This document shows positions 57,902 through 64,000 of a stretch of DNA of 64,000 bases, piece by piece; within the stretch, counting starts at the first letter, position 1; each line of letters starts with the position of its first letter. Location of the stretch: contig CAJXSU010000002.1 of the NCBI GenBank assembly GCA_913061465.1, positions 62,001 to 126,000 of the forward strand, in the 5' to 3' direction. The DNA is from an uncultured Flavobacterium sp. Its GTDB lineage: Bacteria; Bacteroidota; Bacteroidia; Flavobacteriales; Flavobacteriaceae. Both the position numbers and the translations under genes were made by a program. A model generated the notes under the pieces. The model was not told the DNA's origin, ran no database searches, and worked only from the letters and a program-made list of their open reading frames with translations.

Positions 57902-60745
57902 ATGAAAAAATACTTATTTTTATTTTTATTTTTTTTGGGCATCATCAAAATTCAGGCACAAGAAACGTCAAAACCTAATATCTTATTTATCGCTATTGAC
58001 GATTTAAAACCAACTATAGGAAGCTATGGTGATCAATTTGCAATAACACCAAATATTGATGCTATAGCTAAAAATGGAACAACATTTTTAAATAATCACA
58101 CGCAACAAGCAGTCTGTGGACCCTCTAGAGCAAGTTTACTTAGTGGAAAAAGACCAGATTACACTAAGGTTTGGGATTTAAAAACAAAGATGCGTGATAA
58201 AAATCCAGATATTTTAACCATTCCTCAATATTTTAAGCAAAATGGATATGAAACCATTGGTGTTGGGAAAATTTATGACCCAAGATGTGTTGATAATGAC
58301 AGAGACAAACCCTCATGGAGTATCCCTCATATTAAAGAAGGAAATCTTGAATATCCTAGCGGATATTACCAACCTGCATTAGGATTTTATCAAAATGAAA
58401 AAAACTTAACGGTAATTAAAGGCATAAAAAATAAAGCAATAGCAAATAACATAGACAAGAAAAAAATTAATAAATACATTAGAGATCGTTTTAAACCACC
58501 TTATGAAATAGGAGATGTGCCTGATGGAGCCTATATTGATGGTGCAATCGCTAATAAGAGTATACAGATATTAGATGAAATAAACACTTCTAAACCATTC
58601 TTTCTGGCAGTAGGTTTTAAACGACCTCATTTACCTTTTGTAGCTCCAAGAAAGTATTGGGAACTATATGATGAGAATAAAATTGAAATAGCTCCTTATC
58701 AAAAAAAATCAAAAAATGCAGTTGATATTGCCTATCATAAAGCAGGTGAAATGCAGAGCTATAAAACCCCAGAAATAATCTATAAATTAAATAAAGATGG
58801 TTTACTAGAATTAGATGAAAAGCTTCAAAAAAAACTAATTCATGGCTATTATGCCGCCACTAGTTATATTGATGCCCAAATAGGTAAAATCAACGAAAAG
58901 TTAAAAGAAAAAGGATTAGATAAAAATACTATTATTGTGATTTGGGGTGATCACGGATGGCACCTTGGAGACCACAGCCTATGGAACAAGCATTCTAATT
59001 TTGAACAAGCAACACGTTCACCATTAATTATTTATGATCCAAGAATAAATAAAGGATATAAAATAAATACCCCTACAGAATTTGTAGATTTATTTCCAAC
59101 ATTAAGTGATTTAGCAAATTTAAATATTCCTAAGAACCTAGATGGCCTGAGTCTCAAAGGACAACTAAATGGAGAAGTAACTACTAAAAAAATATATGCA
59201 GTAAGTCAATTCCCAAGAGGAAATAAAATGGGGTATAGTTTTAGAACTAATGATTACAGATATACGGTTTGGATTAAAAATAAAAAAAGTTTCGAGCCCA
59301 TCTTCAAGGAAGATATCCACGCAGAAGAATTGTATGATTACAATAAAGACCCGTTAGAAACCGAAAACAAAATTAGTAATGAAAGTTATCAGAAAGTAAA
59401 AGCAACTTTTCAATTATTAGCCGCTCGTTATTTTAATGACCATGTTGTAAAATCTACAACAGACACTAAAAAAGTTGATGTAATTAAATATCAAAATACA
59501 AATAAACGAGCACAGCGCATTTCAGAATTTATAACTAGAGAAATGAAGTTGACTGATGAAAGAAGTCAACTTTTATTAGAAACTTTATCCGAAAAATACA
59601 ACGATAATACATCAAAAATTAAAGGGAAAGACCTTTCTCAAGAAGAAAAAAGAAAGATATATAAAGCTACATTTTTAAAAACAAAAAATAAACTTTTAAC
59701 AAAATTCTCAAAAAGTGAGTTTGCTCAAATTAATAAATTAGAAAAAAACAAAAATTCATCTACTTTATTAATTGGCGCAACTTTAAATCATAATGAGTTG
59801 AATACCATTAAACAAAAACTTTTCTTAAAAGACTTCAACTATCTAACACCCGCTAATGCAGCTAAACAATCAAGAGTTCATCCAAAACCAAATGAATGGG
59901 ATTGGAAACGAATAGATGATTTTATCGAATTTTCTAAAAAACATAATATAAAGGTTCGTTTACACGGTCCTGTATCACCTCAAGCTTCAAAATGGGCGAA
60001 GCAAGATCACAGAACATCACAAGAATTAGAAGATATAATGATTGAATTTACTACAGCCTTTGCTAAAAAATTTAACGATGAACCAACAGTAAAATGGATG
60101 GATGTTGTAAATGAAACCATACTCCCAAGCGGAAAGTGGTTTGGCCCAAAAGAAGGAACTAATAAGTGGGAAAATCCATGGTTAAAAATAGGTTTAGATG
60201 AAAATGAATTTCCAATATATATCTTAAAATCCTTTGAAATTGCAACTAAATATGCTAAAAACATAAAATTAGTGTACAATCAGAATGCAGGTATGCAGTC
60301 AAAATTATGGGAAAAACTAAAGAAAACAATTCTTTATATAAGGTCTAAGGGCTATCGTGTAGATGGGATTGGTTGGCAAGCTCATATTGGATTGAGTTCT
60401 TCTACTAAAGCACTTGTTGAAAATACCGACAGAGAGCTCAAGAAGCTTTCTAACTTAATTGATTGGGCTCACCAAAATAATTTGGAATTTCACGTAACAG
60501 AGTTAGATTATTTTATTGATGACAATAATAAATTGGCTGAAGGTCGAGAAAAACAAGCAAATTTTTACAAAAAACTTATTGAGGTTTTAAAGAAAAAAAC
60601 AACATCAGGAGTTGTTACTCTGAACCTATGGGATCTTGGAGTACGAACAAAAAAAGGGAAACAAGGAGCTTTTCAGTCTATTTATGATCTTGACTTTAAT
60701 CCTACACCTGCCTATGAAATTATTAAAAAAGCAATACAAAACTGA
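57902..60745 (+). CDS. Fusion: S1 sulfatase (iduronate-2-sulfatase-like) + helical linker + GH10 domain
   Basis: Signal peptide MKKYLFLFLFFLGIIKIQAQ (true start internal to track ORF 57818); CGPSRAS, GDHGWHLGDHSLWNKHSNFEQ; C-terminal WMDVVNETI and FHVTELDYF; no stop between. Confidence 0.93.
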   Translation: MKKYLFLFLFFLGIIKIQAQETSKPNILFIAIDDLKPTIGSYGDQFAITPNIDAIAKNGTTFLNNHTQQAVCGPSRASLLSGKRPDYTKVWDLKTKMRDKNPDILTIPQYFKQNGYETIGVGKIYDPRCVDNDRDKPSWSIPHIKEGNLEYPSGYYQPALGFYQNEKNLTVIKGIKNKAIANNIDKKKINKYIRDRFKPPYEIGDVPDGAYIDGAIANKSIQILDEINTSKPFFLAVGFKRPHLPFVAPRKYWELYDENKIEIAPYQKKSKNAVDIAYHKAGEMQSYKTPEIIYKLNKDGLLELDEKLQKKLIHGYYAATSYIDAQIGKINEKLKEKGLDKNTIIVIWGDHGWHLGDHSLWNKHSNFEQATRSPLIIYDPRINKGYKINTPTEFVDLFPTLSDLANLNIPKNLDGLSLKGQLNGEVTTKKIYAVSQFPRGNKMGYSFRTNDYRYTVWIKNKKSFEPIFKEDIHAEELYDYNKDPLETENKISNESYQKVKATFQLLAARYFNDHVVKSTTDTKKVDVIKYQNTNKRAQRISEFITREMKLTDERSQLLLETLSEKYNDNTSKIKGKDLSQEEKRKIYKATFLKTKNKLLTKFSKSEFAQINKLEKNKNSSTLLIGATLNHNELNTIKQKLFLKDFNYLTPANAAKQSRVHPKPNEWDWKRIDDFIEFSKKHNIKVRLHGPVSPQASKWAKQDHRTSQELEDIMIEFTTAFAKKFNDEPTVKWMDVVNETILPSGKWFGPKEGTNKWENPWLKIGLDENEFPIYILKSFEIATKYAKNIKLVYNQNAGMQSKLWEKLKKTILYIRSKGYRVDGIGWQAHIGLSSSTKALVENTDRELKKLSNLIDWAHQNNLEFHVTELDYFIDDNNKLAEGREKQANFYKKLIEVLKKKTTSGVVTLNLWDLGVRTKKGKQGAFQSIYDLDFNPTPAYEIIKKAIQN

Positions 60746-60753
60746 AATTTATA

Positions 60754-63093
60754 ATGAACTTAAATAGCATAACAACACCTATTTTATTTTTTTGTTTAAC
60801 AATGGTATTCACCTCATGTGAAAGAGATAAAAAAATAAATAATCCTAAATACTTAAACCCAATACTATCAATTGAAAAGAGAGTTGCTGATTTAATGCAA
60901 AGAATGACATTAGAGGATAAAGTTTCTCAAATGAACCAGTTTGTTGGCTTAGAACATATGCGATCTGGGAATCCAAACGACGACAAAGCCAATAACGATG
61001 CACAAGGTTTTTATAAAGACTTGTCAATTAATGATGTAACTAAGTTAACAATTGAAGGAAAAATAGGTTCTTTTTTACACGTTTTAACCGCCAAAGAAGC
61101 TAATTATTTGCAAGAATTAGCGTTAAAATCACCATTAAAAATTCCACTATTAATTGGGATAGATGCAATACATGGTAATGCTTTAGTTTCAGGAACTACC
61201 GTATACCCCTCACCTATTGGTTTAGCATCTACTTGGGATGACAGTTTTTTATATTCTGTAGGAAAACAAACTGCTAAAGAGATGCGAGCTACGGGAAGTC
61301 ATTGGGCATTTACTCCAAATATTGATATTTTAAGAGACCCTAGATGGGGTCGTGTAGGAGAAACTTTAGGAGAAGATCCTTTTATGGTTGGTAATATGGG
61401 TGCTTCTATGATAAATGGATTTCAACAAGGTGATTTTACAGGAACACAAAAAGTAATTGCATGTGCAAAACACTTAATTGGTGGTGGTGAATCTATCAAT
61501 GGATTAAATGCAGCTCCTGCCGATATTTCTTTACGAACGCTTAGAGAAGTTCATTTACCTCCTTATAAAAAGGCAATAGATGCTGGTGTATATTCTATCA
61601 TGGCTGCACATAACGAATTAAACGGTGTTCCGTGTCATATGAACAAATGGTTAATGACAGATATACTAAGGGATGAATTTGGTTTTAATGGTTTTTATGT
61701 AAGTGATTGGTTAGATATTGAGCGTATAAACACGTTACACCATACTGCCAACGATATGAAAGAAGCTTCCTATTTATCTGTTGATGCTGGAATGGATATG
61801 CATATGCATGGTCCAAAATTTACAGAGGCAATTATTGCTTCTGTTGAGGAAGGTAAGCTTTCAATAAATCGTGTAAATGATGCATGTCGTAAAATTTTAA
61901 CAGCGAAATTTAAACTAGGATTATTTGAAAATAGATTTGTTGATTTAGAGAAAAAAGAAGAGCTAATTTTTACGGAAGAACATAAAGCTACCGCTCTAGA
62001 ATCTGCAAGAAAAGGGATTGTATTACTTAAAAATAATGGAATATTACCCCTGCAAAAAACTACCTCAAAAAAGAACATATTTGTAACAGGCCCAAATGCA
62101 AATAACCAATCTATTTTAGGGGATTGGCACGCGGCTCAACCTGAAGAAAATGTTACAACTATTTATGAAGGAATTAAAGCGTTGGGGGAAACCAAAGGGT
62201 ACTCCGTAAACTATTTTAATTCAGGGGAAAATATTAGAAAAATTAAAGATTCTAAAATTAAAGAAGCTACTAAGAGAGCAAAAAATGCAGACATTGCTAT
62301 TGTTGTCGTAGGAGATAATTCTATGCGTTACAAATGGAAAGATAAAACAGCTGGTGAAAATATGGCTAGAGCATCTTTAGATTTATTTGGAAAGCAATTA
62401 GATTTGATTCAAGCAATTGAAAAAACGGGAACACCAGTCATTATTGTTTTGGTAAATGGGAAACCCATTTCAGAACCTTGGCTTCAAAAAAATATTCCAG
62501 CTATTATAGAATCTTGGGAACCAGGTAATTTAGGAGGTCAAGCGGTCGCAGAAATAGTATTCGGAGATATAAATCCAAGTGGTAAATTACCTCTAACTGT
62601 TGCAAGGAGTGTTGGTCAATTAAGAATGATTTACAATCACAAACCCTCCGCTTATTTTCACAAATATGCCGATGTGAAAAAAACTCCTCTATACCCATTT
62701 GGATATGGCTTAAGTTATACTAATTATAAATATAGTAAGCCTTTATTATCAAATACCACTCTAAATGCAGAGGATAAGATAATAGTTACCACAGAAATCA
62801 CAAATACGGGTGAAGTTGATGGTGAGGAGATTGCACAACTTTACATTAGAGATAATGTAAGTAGTGTAACTAGACCTGTAAAAGAATTAAAGGGATACCA
62901 ACGAGTTTTTCTGAAAGCAGGAGAAACAAAAAAAATAAAATTTACAATAAACTCAGAAAGTTTAGCCTTTTATGACATAAACATGAATTATGTTGTAGAA
63001 CCGGGAACTTTTACCATCATGACTGGTTCTTCTTCAAATGATAAAGATTTAAAAAAGATAATTTTATCAATTAATAAAAAAATTAAATTATAA
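60754..63093 (+). CDS. GH3 family beta-glycosidase lipoprotein (candidate beta-xylosidase)
   Basis: Lipobox (FTSCERD), IGIDAIHGNALVSGTTVYPSPIGLASTWD, GFYVSDWLDIERI, fibronectin III-like C-terminus. Confidence 0.95.
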   Translation: MNLNSITTPILFFCLTMVFTSCERDKKINNPKYLNPILSIEKRVADLMQRMTLEDKVSQMNQFVGLEHMRSGNPNDDKANNDAQGFYKDLSINDVTKLTIEGKIGSFLHVLTAKEANYLQELALKSPLKIPLLIGIDAIHGNALVSGTTVYPSPIGLASTWDDSFLYSVGKQTAKEMRATGSHWAFTPNIDILRDPRWGRVGETLGEDPFMVGNMGASMINGFQQGDFTGTQKVIACAKHLIGGGESINGLNAAPADISLRTLREVHLPPYKKAIDAGVYSIMAAHNELNGVPCHMNKWLMTDILRDEFGFNGFYVSDWLDIERINTLHHTANDMKEASYLSVDAGMDMHMHGPKFTEAIIASVEEGKLSINRVNDACRKILTAKFKLGLFENRFVDLEKKEELIFTEEHKATALESARKGIVLLKNNGILPLQKTTSKKNIFVTGPNANNQSILGDWHAAQPEENVTTIYEGIKALGETKGYSVNYFNSGENIRKIKDSKIKEATKRAKNADIAIVVVGDNSMRYKWKDKTAGENMARASLDLFGKQLDLIQAIEKTGTPVIIVLVNGKPISEPWLQKNIPAIIESWEPGNLGGQAVAEIVFGDINPSGKLPLTVARSVGQLRMIYNHKPSAYFHKYADVKKTPLYPFGYGLSYTNYKYSKPLLSNTTLNAEDKIIVTTEITNTGEVDGEEIAQLYIRDNVSSVTRPVKELKGYQRVFLKAGETKKIKFTINSESLAFYDINMNYVVEPGTFTIMTGSSSNDKDLKKIILSINKKIKL

Positions 63094-64000
63094 ATGAAAT
63101 CTCATAAACTCATCGTATTAAGTCTTGTTTTGGTTTTTTTAAGTTTTAAAACAACTAGAGAAAATGAAGAGAAATATTCTGCTTCAAAAAAGAAAAATAT
63201 TCTCTTTATTATGATAGATGATCTACGTCCAGAACTTAATATTTATGGAGAAAATAAAATCATAAGTCCAAATATCGATGCATTAGCTAAATCTGGAGTA
63301 GTTTTTAATAGAGCTTATAGTAATGTTCCTGTTTGTGGTGCTTCAAGAGCTAGTTTGCTTACCGGAATTAGACCTACTTCAAAACGTTTTTTGAGATATA
63401 ATGCTAGCATCAAAAAAGAAACTCCAAATGCATTAAACTTAGTTAAACATTTAAAAAATGAGGGCTATACAACGATAAGTAACAATAAAATTACACATTT
63501 AAAATACGATATTGAAGAATGGGATGAAGAATGGTACCCATCTTCAAAAAAATGGAGAAATTATATCACTGAAGAAAATATATTATTAGAAAATAATGGC
63601 AAACACGGGTACGCTTATGAAAGTCCAGATGTAGATGATGATGCCTACAATGATGGTGAAACAGCAAATAAGTCAGTTCAAGATTTAAAAAATTTGAAAG
63701 CAACTGGAAAACCGTTTTTTCTGGCCGTTGGATTTGTAAAACCTCATTTACCTTTTAATGCGCCAAAAAAATATTGGGATTTATACGATTCTAAAAAGAT
63801 TGAGCTTCCTAAAAACAACCAATTTCAAGCTAATGTACCAAATAGAGCAAGACATTTATGGGGAGAATTACGATACTATAAAGACATTCCTAAAAAAGGA
63901 CAGGTATCTAATGAAATGGCAAAAAAGTTAATTCATGGCTATTATGCATCCGTAAGTTATGTTGATGCACAGGTGGGAAAACTCATCAAAGGATTGGACG
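63094..64000 (+). CDS. Type I sulfatase (iduronate-2-sulfatase-like), truncated by window edge
   Basis: ATG directly after GH3 stop; MKSHKLIVLSLVLVFLSFKTT...NILFIMIDDLRPELNIYGENK...PVCGASRASLLTGIRP; open to window end. Confidence 0.92.
   Translation, partial: MKSHKLIVLSLVLVFLSFKTTRENEEKYSASKKKNILFIMIDDLRPELNIYGENKIISPNIDALAKSGVVFNRAYSNVPVCGASRASLLTGIRPTSKRFLRYNASIKKETPNALNLVKHLKNEGYTTISNNKITHLKYDIEEWDEEWYPSSKKWRNYITEENILLENNGKHGYAYESPDVDDDAYNDGETANKSVQDLKNLKATGKPFFLAVGFVKPHLPFNAPKKYWDLYDSKKIELPKNNQFQANVPNRARHLWGELRYYKDIPKKGQVSNEMAKKLIHGYYASVSYVDAQVGKLIKGLD

Noticed and set aside
1-64000. CRISPR arrays, tRNA/rRNA genes, insertion sequences, prophage
   Set aside because: No regularly spaced repeats, tRNA-like segments, transposase or phage genes were recognised on either strand by eye; a tool search (tRNAscan-SE, ISEScan, CRISPR finder) would be needed to exclude them formally.

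Overview
AT-rich Bacteroidota (Flavobacteriia-like) chromosomal window in two parts. (1) About 1-21 kb is mostly housekeeping: a truncated putative porin, NhaC antiporter, YdjM-type hydrolase, Met gamma-lyase-like enzyme with divergent Lrp/AsnC regulator, YceI lipoprotein, Dtd, RsgA, an aromatic amino-acid operon (pheA, aminotransferase, tyrA, DAHP synthase/chorismate mutase), DUF3857, DUF2237, an FAD oxidoreductase and a three-gene operon of secreted proteins of unknown function. (2) About 21.5-64 kb (running off the right edge) is a large polysaccharide utilization locus that looks specific for a sulfated xylan: HTCS regulator, SusC/SusD, GH30, two GH10 (one fused to a sulfatase), GH43, GH3, five sulfatases (including the fusion and one truncated), an FGE with catalytic cysteines, two paralogous beta-helix proteins, CE1-like esterase, GPH and SSS transporters, XylA/XylB, aldose epimerase, and a DUF1501/DUF1800 pair. 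Not in the supplied ORF track: (a) a complete-looking Phe/Tyr transcription attenuator upstream of pheA (promoter, 20-aa leader peptide MNMQYVWNSFFFYFYFFSKS, antiterminator, terminator with T10); (b) a 30-aa CDGSH-type Fe-S microprotein downstream of yceI; (c) a start-less 151-codon open frame, probably a decayed gene. The most unusual enzyme is the sulfatase-helical linker-GH10 fusion, whose GH10 domain lacks several canonical subsite residues. All calls come from reading the sequence and motif recognition; no database search was run.
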